NCBI GenBank assembly: GCA_039654915.1
Contig: CM077599.1
Location: 1,428,501 to 1,492,500, forward strand
Source of the DNA: Aquilaria yunnanensis
Lineage: Eukaryota > Streptophyta > Magnoliopsida > Malvales > Thymelaeaceae
Length of the DNA stretch: 64,000 nt
Direction: 5' to 3'
Both the position numbers and the translations under genes were made by a program. Every line of letters begins with the position of its first letter. Positions within the stretch are counted from its first letter, which is position 1. Positions 44,840 to 56,816 of the stretch are shown here, piece by piece. The notes under the pieces are model-generated. The model saw only the letters and a program-made list of their open reading frames with translations. It was not told the origin of the DNA and searched no databases.

Positions 44840-45354
44840 CGAAATTTATATGAAAGCAATTAGAATTGGAATAATTTTCTTCGAAAGTGTGAATTTGCAT
44901 AATAGGCGAGTGCGAAATTTTAGACTTCGATAAAATGAGTGAATCTTGATGATGACAATATCGCTAACAAATTATGTAAAGGGAACGGATGTTTGGAATC
45001 AATATCCAAGGTTCATCTAATATTTTCTTTAGTAAATATAGATTCGCTTGAGAGATATGTCATCCAAATAAGGTTGAAGCTTAACTATCCTAAAATGTTA
45101 TGCCTAATAGACCTAATAGGATGCGTCTCAAGAGCAATAAAAATTACTCTTTACTCAGCCATTCCAACCTAAAGGCATTGTCCTATGGTTTTAATATCAG
45201 CATGGACGAGACTATCTTATAAGATAAAAAAGAAATTCCCTGAAAGAAAAACTAAAACACGAAAGAAAATGCTGATAATAAAACTAAAGGACAAGCAAAA
45301 CGGATCGGATCACTTCTTCTTCCACAATATTTCAACAGGGTTAGTAGAGGACTA
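44840..45354. other. Spacer between array and LOG copy 2
   Basis: This is the counterpart of 14741-15263, with scattered substitutions. No gene recognised. Confidence 0.45.
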
Positions 45355-45984
45355 TTATGGGATCGAACTGTTCAGGAAAGACTGTCGCGTCCAGTCTATC
45401 TGAATCATTGCTGGATCTGGTTCAGGAACAAAAGCTTGTATTTTATCTAGCAATTCTTCAGCAGTTGTTGCGGATATTATGATTCGCCGTGCCACTCTTG
45501 ATATAAAATTCTTCTGCATAGCATAATCCATAAAAGCTATCAGACCTGTAAAGAAATTGTTAACATTTAAAAGCCCAATGGGTTTCTTATGCAAATTAAG
45601 TTGGGCCATGGAAGCAATTTGAAAGACTTCTCCCAATGTGCCAAAACCACCTGGTAGAGCGATAAAAGCATCAGCATTTAAAAGCGTTTGTAACACACGC
45701 TCTTGTAAATTTTTAACCACTAATTCTTCTCCAATCGTGCCCCCAGAAATAAATTTCAGAGGTCCAGGGATAATGCCCAGAACTTGACTTCCTCCTAGAG
45801 ATGCTGCTGATGCTACACCTCCCATTAATCCGACACTACCTCCTCCATAAACTAAATGTATTTTTCGCTCAGCTAATACTCTACCCAAATGGTTGGCTGC
45901 TTTTAAATACTCTTCATCTTTTCCTGGAAAAGCCCCAGAAAATACACAAATACTTCGGGATTTACGAGTTGGGGTTTTCTCCAT
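45355..45984 (-). CDS. LOG-type cytokinin-activating enzyme, intronless, retrotransposon-borne (copy 2)
   Basis: The 209-residue protein is identical to copy 1 except M100T and P204L; I found about three base changes in 630. All LOG signatures are present: GGGSVGLMG (47-55), R96, and PGGFGTLGE (111-119) with E119. An in-frame ATG upstream (46044) would add 20 residues, but it would place the TATAAATA box (46017-46024) inside the coding region, and that extension is not open from an ATG in copy 1, so I chose the ATG at 45984. Two intact copies in differently LTR-flanked elements argue that the gene travels with the family. It lies downstream of three cysteine-protein genes in sense. Confidence 0.88.
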   Translation of the reverse strand: MEKTPTRKSRSICVFSGAFPGKDEEYLKAANHLGRVLAERKIHLVYGGGSVGLMGGVASAASLGGSQVLGIIPGPLKFISGGTIGEELVVKNLQERVLQTLLNADAFIALPGGFGTLGEVFQIASMAQLNLHKKPIGLLNVNNFFTGLIAFMDYAMQKNFISRVARRIIISATTAEELLDKIQAFVPEPDPAMIQIDWTRQSFLNSSIP

Positions 45985-46016
45985 TCCTATCCTTACCCTT
46001 GTGAGAAAAGAGGATA

Positions 46017-46024
46017 TATTTATA
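46017..46024 (-). promoter_or_regulatory. TATA box of LOG copy 2
   Basis: TATAAATA on the - strand, about 35 bp before the chosen ATG. Conserved with copy 1. Confidence 0.5.
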
Positions 46025-46065
46025 GAGATGAAGAGATAAGGCAATAATTTTATTTTTCAAGAATG

Positions 46066-46541
46066 GATACATTATTGCCAGCTATTCATAGTAGTCACGG
46101 GTATGACTCTGGTCAGGTATGGGTACACTATCGTTAAAAGAGGAGGAAAATTTTCAAAATAGCTGCTAGCATGTACAGTAGTTGCGACTGTAGCTTATGT
46201 CAGGAGTAGGTACATGATTGTCGGATGAGAAGGAAAATTTCAAAAGTGGCAGGTATATACAGTAGTCATAATTATAGCTCATGTCAGGAGTGGGTACATT
46301 ATGGGAGGAAAATTTCAAAAGCGTCAGCTAGCATGTACAGTATCGTGACTATGCCTTATGTCAAGAGTGGATACATTATTGCTGAAAGAGGAGGAAAATT
46401 TCAAAAGCGACAGCTAGCACGTACAGTAATCGTGACTTTGGTTCATGTCAGGAGTGGATACATTATTACCAAAAGGGGAGGAAAATTTCAAAAGCGACAG
46501 CTAGCACGTACAGTAATCGTGACCTTGTTCCGTCTTCTACT
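46066..46541. repeat. Imperfect ~85-bp minisatellite upstream of LOG copy 2
   Basis: Same repeat as 15975-16450 at offset 30091, with about the same unit number. Confidence 0.75.
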
Positions 46542-46573
46542 GGCTTTGCGTCCAGTAACGGCTTCAATGCTTT

Positions 46574-47122
46574 CTATGAATCAGTGATTTGCATCTCATC
46601 TAGCTTTTTCACAAACTGGCAAACAGGGTCGTTTAGGGTCAGATTCCCAAGACTGTAACGTTCTCGTTCTTTTTGGAGAATTATCCATAATCCAACAACC
46701 TCAAATTGCACTATTCCGCAAGAATGCGCTTCAAGAACCTCTCGGATATCTTCCAGAGATTCCTTACGCAAGCCATTCTTGATGAATTTTATTCTATCAT
46801 TACGATTTCTGGTGATCACTCCTGGAGAACGACATTTATTGCCGCAAATCCACCATCCACAATTGTGACAGACGCCTAGCCTCTTTGCTCTTCTCTTTTT
46901 GGCATAAACGCTTTTACCAAAGCCGGGCATACGGGGAAAGAACGCATCTGGAACTTCACCAGCCGAACGAACTTTAGCTTCGATTAGCCACCGCACATTA
47001 TCAGGAATGCCTTTGTGCATAAATAGTCGGAATCGTTCACATCTAGCTTGACAAACCTTTTTAAGAACATTTATTGGGAAAGAAGGGAAATATTTTCGTA
47101 GAGCGGAAAGAGAAGGCTCCAT
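46574..47122 (-). CDS. Basic cysteine-cluster protein, paralogue 3, copy 2 (all cysteines present)
   Basis: 182 residues from the ATG at 47122, aligned with copy 1; an ATG five codons upstream (47137) also exists. The cluster is complete (C-x2-C-x4-C-x3-C in CHNCGWWICGNKC), after basic KKRRAKR. It differs from copy 1 at about nine residues, including the restored fourth Cys. It shares the LRKYFPSFPINVLKK N-terminus and the LTLNDPVCQFVKKLD C-terminus with its paralogues. TATAAAT is at 47231-47237. A possible nucleic-acid-binding protein of carlavirus NABP-like type; function unproven. Confidence 0.68.
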   Translation of the reverse strand: MEPSLSALRKYFPSFPINVLKKVCQARCERFRLFMHKGIPDNVRWLIEAKVRSAGEVPDAFFPRMPGFGKSVYAKKRRAKRLGVCHNCGWWICGNKCRSPGVITRNRNDRIKFIKNGLRKESLEDIREVLEAHSCGIVQFEVVGLWIILQKERERYSLGNLTLNDPVCQFVKKLDEMQITDS

Positions 47123-47230
47123 TGATGAATGAGGCATTTAAGAGAAAAAGAAAGAAATTAGTGATTGTAGGAAATGGAAATAACTGAATTTGGGAGTTAT
47201 GGAGTACCGTATCCAGAAGGAAGAACACGC

Positions 47231-47237
47231 ATTTATA
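47231..47237 (-). promoter_or_regulatory. TATA box of paralogue 3, copy 2
   Basis: CACTATAAAT on the - strand, about 110 bp before the ATG at 47122. The extra distance comes from an insertion that carries GGAGTACCGTATCC. Confidence 0.4.
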
Positions 47238-47386
47238 GTGATGAAAGGATAATGCGTTTATTACACTTACGGAAGTAAGTACATTATTGCCAAAAGAAAA
47301 GACAAATGACAGCTTATATGTACAGCAATCATGACTGTGGCTCTCATCTTCCACTAATTCATGTCCAGTAATGGCTTCAATGCCTT

Positions 47387-47935
47387 CTATAAGTCGGGGA
47401 TTTGCTTCCCATCTAGTTTTCTTACAAACTGACAAACGGGGTCGTTTAAAATCACATTCCCAAGACTGTAACGGTTTCGTTCTTTATGGTAAGTCCTCCA
47501 TAAACCGATAATTTCACCTTGCACTTTTCCACAAGAATGCGTTTCAAGAGTCTCTCGGATATCTTTCAGAGACTCCTTACGCAGGCCATTCTTAATGAAT
47601 TTTCTTTTATCTTCACGATTTATGGAGATGTATCCTAAAGAGCGACATTTAGTATTACAATTCCATCGCCCACATTTATAACACACGCCTAGTCTCTTTG
47701 CTCTTCGCCTTTTGGCATAACGGCTTTTACCTAAACCGGGCATGCGGGGCATAAATGCATCTGGAACTTCACCCGCCAAACGGACCTTAGCTTCAATTAT
47801 CCACTGCACATTATCGGGAATGCCTTTGCGTGTAAAAACTCTGATTCTTTCACATCTAGCAAGGTAGATCTTTTTAAGGACTTTTAGTGGGAGGGAAGGA
47901 AAGTATTTTCGCAGTACAGAAAGAGTAGAATCCAT
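47387..47935 (-). CDS. Basic cysteine-cluster protein, paralogue 2, copy 2 (intact)
   Basis: A full 182-residue version of the gene that is frameshifted in element 1. It has the N-terminal LRKYFPSLPLKVLKK, basic KRRAKR, the cluster CYKCGRWNCNTKC, REDKRKFIKNGL, and an intact C-terminus (YSLGNVILNDPVCQFVRKLDGK). It is intronless, with TATAAAT at 48016-48022. It lies between paralogues 3 and 1 at similar spacing (about 260 and 250 bp), as expected from tandem duplication of a unit of roughly 0.8 kb. No enzymatic motif; the cysteine cluster suggests one bound zinc. Confidence 0.7.
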   Translation of the reverse strand: MDSTLSVLRKYFPSLPLKVLKKIYLARCERIRVFTRKGIPDNVQWIIEAKVRLAGEVPDAFMPRMPGLGKSRYAKRRRAKRLGVCYKCGRWNCNTKCRSLGYISINREDKRKFIKNGLRKESLKDIRETLETHSCGKVQGEIIGLWRTYHKERNRYSLGNVILNDPVCQFVRKLDGKQIPDL

Positions 47936-48015
47936 TGATGAGAGAAGAATTTGAGAGAAGAGGGAAATGAATCAGTTATTGAAGGAAACTTAGATAACCG
48001 ACTGGAAGAACATGC

Positions 48016-48022
48016 ATTTATA
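48016..48022 (-). promoter_or_regulatory. TATA box of paralogue 2, copy 2
   Basis: GCTATAAATG on the - strand, about 85 bp before the ATG at 47935. Same as in copy 1. Confidence 0.45.
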
Positions 48023-48181
48023 GCGATGAAATGGATAACGTGTCGATTACACTTACGGGAGCAAATACATTATTAAAAGAAAAATGGAAAATTTTAAATA
48101 TGATAAATTGTATGTACAGTGATTGTGACTGTGGCTCACATCTTCCACTGGTTTTACGTCCAGTAACGGGATTAATGGCTT

Positions 48182-48730
48182 CTATGAGTCGAGGATTTGC
48201 TTCCCATCCAGTTTTCTTACAAGCTGACAAATAGGGTCGTTTAACGTCAGATTCCCGGGACTATATCGTTCTCGTTCTTCATGAAAAATGCTCCATAAAT
48301 CGAGAAGTTCACGTTGCACGGATCCACAAGAATGCGTCTCAAGAGTCAATTGGATATCATCCAATGAGTCCTTACTCAGGCCATTCTTAATGAATCGTAT
48401 TTTATCTTCTCGATTATCAGAGATCATCCCTAAAGAACGACATTTAGTATTACAGGTCCAGCGTCCGCATTTATGACAGACGCCTAGTCTCCTCGCTCTT
48501 CGCTTTTTGGCATAAGAGCTTTTGCCTACACCAGGCATGTGAGACACAAATGCCTCTGGGATTTCACCTGCCAGACGAACCTTAGCTTCAATTAACCACC
48601 GCACATCTTCAGGGATTCCTTTATGCATCAGAGCTCTTAATCGTTCACAGCGAACTTGGTAGATCTTTTTGAGGATGTTCATTGGGAGAGAAGGAAAATA
48701 TTTTCGCAAGGCAGAAAAAGTAGGATCCAT
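48182..48730 (-). CDS. Basic cysteine-cluster protein, paralogue 1, copy 2
   Basis: 182 residues, intact, differing from 18033-18581 by one residue that I saw (N157S). KKRRARR (75-81), C85, C88, C93, C97 and REDKIRFIKNGL (107-118) are all kept. It is the gene nearest the 5' LTR and the most conserved of the three between elements. No clear TATA box is seen in its 100-bp upstream flank, where GGAGTACCGTATCC occurs at about 48811. The same functional caution applies as for copy 1. Confidence 0.7.
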   Translation of the reverse strand: MDPTFSALRKYFPSLPMNILKKIYQVRCERLRALMHKGIPEDVRWLIEAKVRLAGEIPEAFVSHMPGVGKSSYAKKRRARRLGVCHKCGRWTCNTKCRSLGMISDNREDKIRFIKNGLSKDSLDDIQLTLETHSCGSVQRELLDLWSIFHEERERYSPGNLTLNDPICQLVRKLDGKQILDS

Positions 48731-51100
48731 TTTCTAGGAGAAAGTAAAAGAAAGGAGGGAGGAAATGATCAGTTATTACGGGCAACTGAGAGAACCGACT
48801 TGAGAGTCACGGAGTACCGTATCCGCCGCTTAACCGGAAAAGTGAATCCTACTTTATTTTGATGTGATAGATATTCCATCCAGCTGACGTCGATTCAGTC
48901 CTTGATTATTGAATCCATTGTCCGCTTTTGACGAATTTTCAACGACAATATTTCTTGATGTCTGCCTTATCTTTGACCACAGCTATCTCTTATCTTGGAT
49001 GCTGCTAAGCTGGCATCAATCCTGTCCTACCAGGTGTAGCCTCGATTATTGAATCAATTGCCAGGCTTTTGACAATATTGTCTACTTTATATTTTTTTTT
49101 TTATATCTGCCTTATCCTTGGCTATAGCTATCTCTTATCTTGGATACTACTAGCTGGCGTCAATCCTATCCTTCTAGGTGTAGCCTCGATTATTGAATCG
49201 GTAGCCAAGCTTTTGACAATATTGTCTACTTTATCCTTGAATTCCTGATGCAGGTTGGTCCCGCATATTAGCTGTGTATCCAGTGATAGATTGGTAAGAG
49301 CTGATGACATTGAGATCTCAGCTTATATTGCTGTAACTGTGCTGTGAATGTGATTCCCGTTTGGTTCCTATTATGCAAAAGCCATGCATGCATGATGTGA
49401 AATGCATGAATGCAGAGCATGTGGAATTGATGTTTTTTTTTTTTTTTGATGGATCTAGTTCTTCATGTCTTTGCTTTACTGGATCCTCTTTGTGATGGCC
49501 TTCTTGGACTATCATTGAATCTCTTTATGCTTTCCAGCTTTTGTTTGCTGCCTCAAAAGCCCAACTCTTTTCAAAATCCCCTTTCTTTGACTTGTTCTTG
49601 AATTTTGGCCTCAATTTCTTTAAAGTTGGCCCGCCTCATAATTTATATCTCTTTCGGGTACTCATCCATTGTCATGGATTTCATACTATCGAAGGCTTAA
49701 CTTTCAATGTTTCATTGTCCCTTTTCTTGTGGCCTTGTCGACACTTATTTATCTCCATGTTATAGTCTGAATGATTGCTCTTCCTTGAGCTCAAGTTTTG
49801 ATCTATAAGACTTGCCCCCTTGTCTGTTGAGTTTTTTTGTTAGCAGTACTCCTCTTACGCTTCGTAGAGACTACTTTACCCTCCTGAATATGGTATTTAT
49901 GTGGATAAAAGGTATCACCTCGCCTTTAATAGAAGGTCGAGCATTTCTAGACCTTTGTGATGGCACTTGATCGTAAATTTATCTTACAAGAACCACATCT
50001 TATTAAAGAAAGACTCAAGTTATCTCCTCACTTTTAAGTCTACATACATTAATGAATAATGGTTTGGCCTTAAAGAAAAACTTTCATCAATTTGCAAAGC
50101 TTGACAAAGTAATTTACGGTCTTTGTTTTTAATTAAAATATCCTGCCACTCTTCCCTTTCCAACTCGAAGACATAAACTGTGCAAGGCAATAAGGTATAA
50201 ACATGATTCACAAGGATAGCCTTTTAGCTGAATGAGGATGATATCGAGAGGTAAATGTTAGGTGTGAGGGAAATTAAGTTTAAATGTTTTTGTTGCAGTC
50301 TTTTAGCTGAATGAGAATAATATTAAGAGGTAAATATTAGGTCTAAGTAAAGTTAAGTTTGAGTGGTGTGAAAGAAGGGTATTTTAATACTACTCGTGAG
50401 CAGTATTAAATAAGGTAGAAACATGATTCACAATGATAGTCTTTTAACTGAATGAGGATATTAGGTCTGAGGAAAGTTAAATTTAAGTGGTGTGAAAGAA
50501 TGGTCTTTTAATACTACTCGTGAGCAAATTTGATTATGGTGAAAAACCCAATAGTGATGACCTCAAACTTACCACTCTTTCCAGAAAGTTAAACCTCATC
50601 TGTTGCCCCCCAACTATCGTGGTCTTTATGTATGCTTGGCTTGAAAGTTGCTTTTGTCTTCTAGACCGCCTTTGCAGGTTTTCAGTTTAGAATCCATAGC
50701 TTACTTTTTTTTGCTTTTTCTTTTTTTGGCTCTAACTTGAGCTTCGTTTCTTTTCTTTTTTTTTTCTTTTTTTGTTTTTGTTTTTGTTTCCTTTTTTTTT
50801 TTTTTTTTTGTGAGCTATGGTGATGACATACTTGATAACTCTCTTGAAGTGAGATGACTCAAGTGGCCTTGCTTGCTCGTGCTTGCTCTCGGTCTCTTTT
50901 TGTTTTTTTGAATTTTCCCTTAATGGATTCTGATAGAAGGGATGAACTTCTTTCATTTTTTGGAATTTGTGTTGCAGAGAACCGAGATCATAGCCGTCTT
51001 GAAGTGAGATGACTCAAGTGGCCTTACTTGCTCGTGTTTGCTCTCAGTCTCTTTTTGTTTTGGATTTGAATTTTCCCTTGTTGCCTTTTGATAAGGGATG

Positions 51101-51131
<31 letters not shown>

Positions 51132-53160
51132 GGAATTTGTGTTGTGGAAAATTGAGAACCCTTTTTTTTTGTGTTGAGCATTTGTGAGAATTGGAAGGCC
51201 ACTGAAGTCATTTAATATGAGAGCTACCTTCTTTGGAAACTAACCCCAGACTTCTTACAAGGGTGTTGATAACCACTGCGAATTCCCTTTTGAGAGTTGA
51301 GGTGCAACATTTGAAATCCTTCTTACTAGATTTGGCAGTACCTTGAAGATCACTACTATCAAATTTTCCTTAACTTTTTATTTTCACCCACGAGTAGTAT
51401 CATTTAGAAAGCAAAGTATGATGGCAATAATGGATAGTATAATGGAAAGGAGTGAGAGATGGATGTAAAAATGGAATTTTTGGTAAGAAGTGGTGGAATG
51501 TGTAGGTGTAATAATTGAATTTTTGGTAAAAATTGGTAGAATGTGTAGATGTAATAATGGAATTAAAAAGTGGTAGAATGCACACGCAACATCTTTTTGT
51601 TAGAGAACAAAAAGAATTACCGGTTGTCGAAAAAGTAAAGTGTGATAGCAATAATGGATAGTATAATGGCAAAGAGTGTAAAAATGGAAAGTAGTAGAAT
51701 GCACGCATCACATCTTTTTGTTGTACCAGAAAAAGAATAGCAGGTGTCCATTTAACAAAGACTACACCCTAGATTCTGGACTAAATCTAAGAGATTTTTA
51801 CTATTAAATTACTTTTGCAAGCTTTCAAAGATACAAGTTTATTCAAAGGATTCCCTGTCATTCAAAAGTGTGTGCGGACTGTTAGGTCAGATCTGACTTG
51901 GAGCCCTTCCAAAATTAATGTAATTCTAGCTCAAAATCTTCACTTTTAATTACCAATCACATCGGGCCTAGTAACTTGGACTCGGCCAACTGTTGGACCT
52001 TGAGTTTGAGTGCCACACAATTTTCAGTTACATTTCGCATTTGGGTTACACCAACTTGGAAGAGAAGGTCAATTGGTCTTTGCTACCGTTGATATGGGTG
52101 ATAGCAGAATGTCTTCTTCAGCAAGGACTGTGATTAACTTTCCTTCAATGATGAATTTCATTTTTTGGCGTAATGAAGAAGGAATTGCTCCGGCCATGTT
52201 CTATGTTGGACTCAATATCTGTAAGATGTCTTTTGGTTTGCTCTGCCATTAGTCTTGTTTGGAGCCGAGTTGGATATTGGTGTTGAGATCCAATTTTACC
52301 TTTTTAAAGTGAGATTCATTTTATTAGATTTTACATGTATGTGATTGATGCAATGAATGCATGCATGCAATGTGAGATTATGTTTTTATCAGACTTTATA
52401 TGCATGTGATTGATGTAATGGATGTATGCAATGAGTGAGCTTGATTATCAACTATTGTGAAACTTCAAGACTTCTAGTTATTATTAAAAAGACCAAAAAG
52501 TTAGCATAATTTGATGCGTGGTTTTGATGCATGAAGAATAATTGCACATAACGGAAGTATAACAAAAGAAAAATAAGGTTATTAACAAGTTAAATAGTAA
52601 TTAACAACTCATGAAGTATTATGGATAAACAAGTTAAAACCATACGAAGAAAAGTGTAGAGTAACAACACAGCATAACAAGGATATACTTATGGCGTTGG
52701 TAAAATGGTAGAAATTCTATGGTCAGTTCTATGGTTAAGTGGGGAGTTCTATATGCATAAGGTGTTTTATCAAAAAGGCAAGGGATAGTTCCCGAATCCC
52801 GTCATTAAATCATAGTGACGGCCCGATTCCTTACCCTCTAGGGTTAATGTAAGGAATGGATTAATTCGAGTCGTAGCTTTTCGTGGGCCCATGCAGAGAC
52901 TAACCGTCTCAGGAGGCAATACACTACTTTACTACTTTGAAACCGGTGAAGGCTTGGAGACCATGGCCTCACAAGGACAACAACACCAATTCCGCTTAGA
53001 AAGAATTGTGTTCGATTTGAGGAAGCTCGGGTATAGAGCTTCATTTTGTGAATGCATTATGCATGTTTAGAATAAGTAAATATAACATATAAATCCACAT
53101 AAAAATAAACAAAACAGAACAAAATAAATCAACTTTTAGGCTTGACTCACTAACCAGGTT
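48731..53160. other. Element 2 interior, 5' half: repeats and remnants
   Basis: Collinear with 18582-23017 of element 1: ~150-bp repeats (48890-49230), GTGAGCAGTATT repeats (50200-50530), poly-T-rich repeats (50690-51170), ~115-bp repeats (51400-51735) and the gag-pro/intron remnant on the - strand (about 51740-51845). A - strand frame of 63 codons (50020-50211) matches an open stretch in element 1; I do not recognise it. 49541-49700 holds sequence missing from element 1. Confidence 0.55.
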
Positions 53161-53177
53161 CCCCAGTGGAGTCGCCA
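53161..53177 (-). promoter_or_regulatory. Primer-binding site of element 2
   Basis: TGGCGACTCCACTGGGG on the - strand, three bases after the 5' LTR end. It sets the 5' end of the second cargo element. Confidence 0.85.
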
Positions 53178-53769
53178 AGCTGTGGCAACGTGCGGGCCGT
53201 TTTCGGGAGTCGCCACCAATCAGTTTTCTTAGGTCGATTGGTCACCTTAAAATTGGTCTGCGAGAGTTCGGGGATCGGGAGTACGGTTACGCTAAAACAA
53301 TATTGTTATAGCGCCCAAAATTGGCACCTTAGTTGATTTTAATTTTGTTTTACTTTGCTTTTAAATAATTTTCAGTTAATTTAGAAATTTTAACTGAATT
53401 AGTCGAAATGTGGATTTTTAAGTTAATTTGTATAGAAGTTTATACTTCCGAACCATGGACTCTGCCGAGTCATTTGGACACGGAAGATTTGGATTCCGAA
53501 CCATGGACTCTGCCGAGTCATTTGGACACGGAATTTGAAAAAAGTTTAATCAATTTAATCCATACCATAAATATGGATTTTTATCTTTTTATTTATTTTA
53601 TTTATTTTAAAAGTTTGATATTTTCCAAACCGTAGATCCTGCCGGATCATCCGGATATGGAAATTGATTTATCGTAATTATTTAATTCTTATTATTATGA
53701 AATTAATTTTTAAATGGTAATTCTTTTTATTTATGAATGATTTTTAATACTAACTAAAAAAATTTATCT

Positions 53770-54165
53770 TTATATTTTTACTTCTTTTTTTACTTTCTTT
53801 CTTTTTCTTCTTTTTTACTTTTTTTACTTTTTTTTTTTTTAAATTTCTTTTAATTTCTTTTCTTTTCTTTCTTTTTTATTCTTTTCTTTCTTTCTTTTCT
53901 TTTTCTTTTTTCTTTCTTTTATCTTTCTTTTCTTTTTCTTATCTTTCCTTTCTTTTCTTTATCTTATCTTTCTTTTATTTTTCTTTCTTATCTTTTCTTT
54001 TATTTTTTTTTATCTTTCTTTTCTTTCTTATCTTTCTTTTATTTTTCTTATCTTTTCTTTTATTTTTTTATCTTTCTTTTCTTTCTTATCTTTCTTTTAT
54101 TTTTCTTTCTTTTCTTTCTTTTATTTTTCTTATCTTTCTTTTTTTTCTTGTTTACTTTTTTTGTT
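53770..54165. repeat. Long T/C pyrimidine tract (TTTCT/ATCTTTC type)
   Basis: About 400 bp almost purely T and C with regular TTTCTTTTC and TTATCTTTC units. A shorter relative lies at 6320-6480 in the element 0 LTR. Confidence 0.9.
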
Positions 54166-54294
54166 TTCTTGTTTAATGAAAGATATTTATTATTTTAAAG
54201 GATTACTCAATTTATAAAAGAATTAAAAAAAATAATAATTAATTTTTATTTAATAAGAAGTTAATTTAAAAGAGTTTAAAAATAAAAATTTTGA

Positions 54295-54390
54295 TCATGG
54301 TACGGGGCGTTGTTACTCAGCCAGACCCTCTTCACCAGGTGAAGCAGCTCAAAAGCGGGCACGAGACAGTTTCCAGCCAATATACCATGA
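54295..54390. other. 96-bp conserved island, second copy
   Basis: Exact reverse complement of 32111-32206, with the same TCATGGTA / TACCATGA ends. Relative to LTR sense both copies have the same orientation. Confidence 0.7.
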
Positions 54391-56289
54391 ACTAAAAATT
54401 TTTATTTTTTTATTTATTTTTTTTTATTATTTTTTATTATTTTATTATTATTTTTTTATTATTTTTTTTTATTAAGAGAAACAAAAATTTTAAACAAAAG
54501 AAGAAAAGTTTTGATATTTATTTAATTTATTTTGGAATAAAAGATTATTTAACCGAAAACTTATATGTATTTTAAAACAAAAGTCTTGATATTTTTATTT
54601 TTTATATTCTTCTTTGTTTGATGAAAGATTTTTTTTTTTTTAATTTTAATTTATATTTCTGAAAATATATCTAATCAATAAGTCAAAAATATTTAAGAGA
54701 AAATTCAATTATTTTTGTTTTATTTTGTATTATTTTGAAATTATTTGATTAAGATTTTTATAAAAGAAACAAAAAGTTATATAATTTAATAAGTAAAATA
54801 TTACTGAATAAAATATTAACCCAAAATTTTTACGCTTTTTATTCTTTTTATTAATAAAGAAAACTAAAAAAAATTATATATTAATAGATAATTAATATAT
54901 TAGTCTAAAGTTTTTTTTTATTTTTTATAAAGAAAAAATTTATTTATATATTTTATTTAAAAATATTTCCGAGCCATGAATCCTGGCGGATCATTTAGTC
55001 ATGGAGTTTTAATTTTTTTTTTTTCATTTCATTAATTATTAATTTTAAAGATGTATTAAAAGAATGATTTTATGTTTATTTATTTATTTATTTTATTTTT
55101 GAATTATTTCATTATGTTTGTTTATTAAAAGGAATAAAAACTTTGTTTCAAAATAAAAAAAAGTAATTTTTATTAGCCTTTAGAAAATCATTCACGTAAA
55201 ATTCCTTTTTTTATCTTTTAATCATAAAAAAATTCAATTAATAAAGTGGGGCTTTTTGGCCATCCACTTTAATAACACAATAATAATAAAAGTTAGCACA
55301 ATTAATATAGTTAGATTAGTTGGATTAGTTAGTTAATAACAATAAAAAAGGTTAGTAAAAGTTAGATTAAATTAATTAACAACAATAATAAAAATTAGCC
55401 AAGTTTAATTAAATTAATTGTTAACAACAATAATAAAAAGTTAGTCAAGTTAATTAAATTAATTAATTAACAACAATAATAAAATTTAGCCAAATTAATT
55501 AATTGTTAATTAACCAAGTTGATTAAATTAATTAACAATAATAAAAGTTAGTAATAATGCAAAAATTAAAAGGTTAGTAACAATAATAATGTTAAAAGTT
55601 AGTTGTTAGTAAGTTAGTTAACAAGTTAATAATAACAAAAAAAAAAAAAAAAGGTTAGTAACAATAACAATAATAAACAAATAAATACACAAGTAAAAAA
55701 AATAAAGTTAGTAATTAATTCTGAAAAAAAAAACAAAATAAAAAGATTAGTGACCAAGATGAAAGAAGTTGAAAAGATGAAAGATTAAATTTGAATTTTA
55801 CCTAGAAGTTGAAATTTTTGAATTTCCTGGGTACGCGGGCGCGACGCGGCAGAGAGGGGCAGGGGGGTGGGGTTGCTGGCGTGGCGGCACGGGGCAGGGG
55901 CGACGGCGGCGCTACGGCGGGGCGGTGTGAGCGGCGGGGCGGCGAGGCGACGGGGCGGCTTGGCGGCTGGGGAGAGGAAACGAACGGCGGAGGAGGACGG
56001 CGGCGTCACGGCGAGATGGGCGGCGGGACGGCAAGGTGGAAGGACGGCGGCGGCGCGAGGGAGAGGGACGGCGGCGGCGAACGGCGTAGGGCGGCGGCGG
56101 CGGGCAGCGAGGGGCACGGCGGAGAGAGAGAGAGAGAGAGAGAGAGAGGGAACAGCAGAAAAAAAATTGGCTTTCTGGGGAAGAAGGGAAGAGGGCTGGG
56201 GCTAAGGGCTGTAATTTTCTCTTTTTTTAAAACGGAGCTCTAAGTTTTTTTGCTATTTTTTTCTGTGTTCAGAACTGAATTTGGGGGGG

Positions 56290-56297
56290 TATTTATA
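56290..56297 (-). promoter_or_regulatory. TATA box of LTR D
   Basis: TATAAATA on the - strand (context TTCTATAAATACC), about 520 bp from the LTR start and just before the GA/GC-rich leader. It is a plausible U3 promoter that would drive the cargo element. Confidence 0.55.
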
Positions 56298-56816
56298 GAA
56301 GGAGCTTAGCTGAACTGTGGACGGATAAATTAATAAAAAATTTCAAACTTATCTCTTAAATTGGTAAAATGACAATTTTAGTCCTTTACGTCTCTCAGCC
56401 TCTGGATAAGTTCCTGAAGCTTCTGATTTTGACAATTTTGTCGTTTTCTGTCAATTTGAGCCAAAAACGTCGGCAGGCTCAAAATTTTATGTGAAAAACT
56501 GCCAAATGCTCCTGGAACTTTCAGAATTTGTCAATTTTGCCTGAAACTTCTTAATTTTGTCATTTTTACCTCAAACTTTTAATTTTTTTGTCATTTTTTC
56601 CTGAAATTTTATTTTTATTTCAAACACATACATATTCACACATATATTATTTTAAATCAAATCTTCTCAAAATAAAAATATATTTTAAACTAATTAACAT
56701 AATTAAAATTTTTTAGCAATAATAATAATAATAATGATAATTTTTTTAATTAGTTTTTTTTTTTTTTTTTAAAAAAAATTTTTTAAAAAAAACCCGGACG
56801 AAATTGGGTGTCAACA

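Larger units (their letters stand above)
53181..56816 (-). mobile_element. 5' LTR of element 2 (3636 bp, subtype D)
   Basis: It runs TGTGGCAACG...TGTCAACA and joins unique host DNA (CAAGTAGTAGC) at 56817. The first ~450 bp resemble the 3' LTR; the middle does not. It holds hairpins (53447, 53496, 53621, 54968), a pyrimidine tract, the 96-bp island, GTTAGT-rich sequence, a GC-rich block (55830-56120), (GA)n at 56120-56150 and a TATA box. Long frames in the GC-rich block (55785-56243) are low-complexity. Confidence 0.85.
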
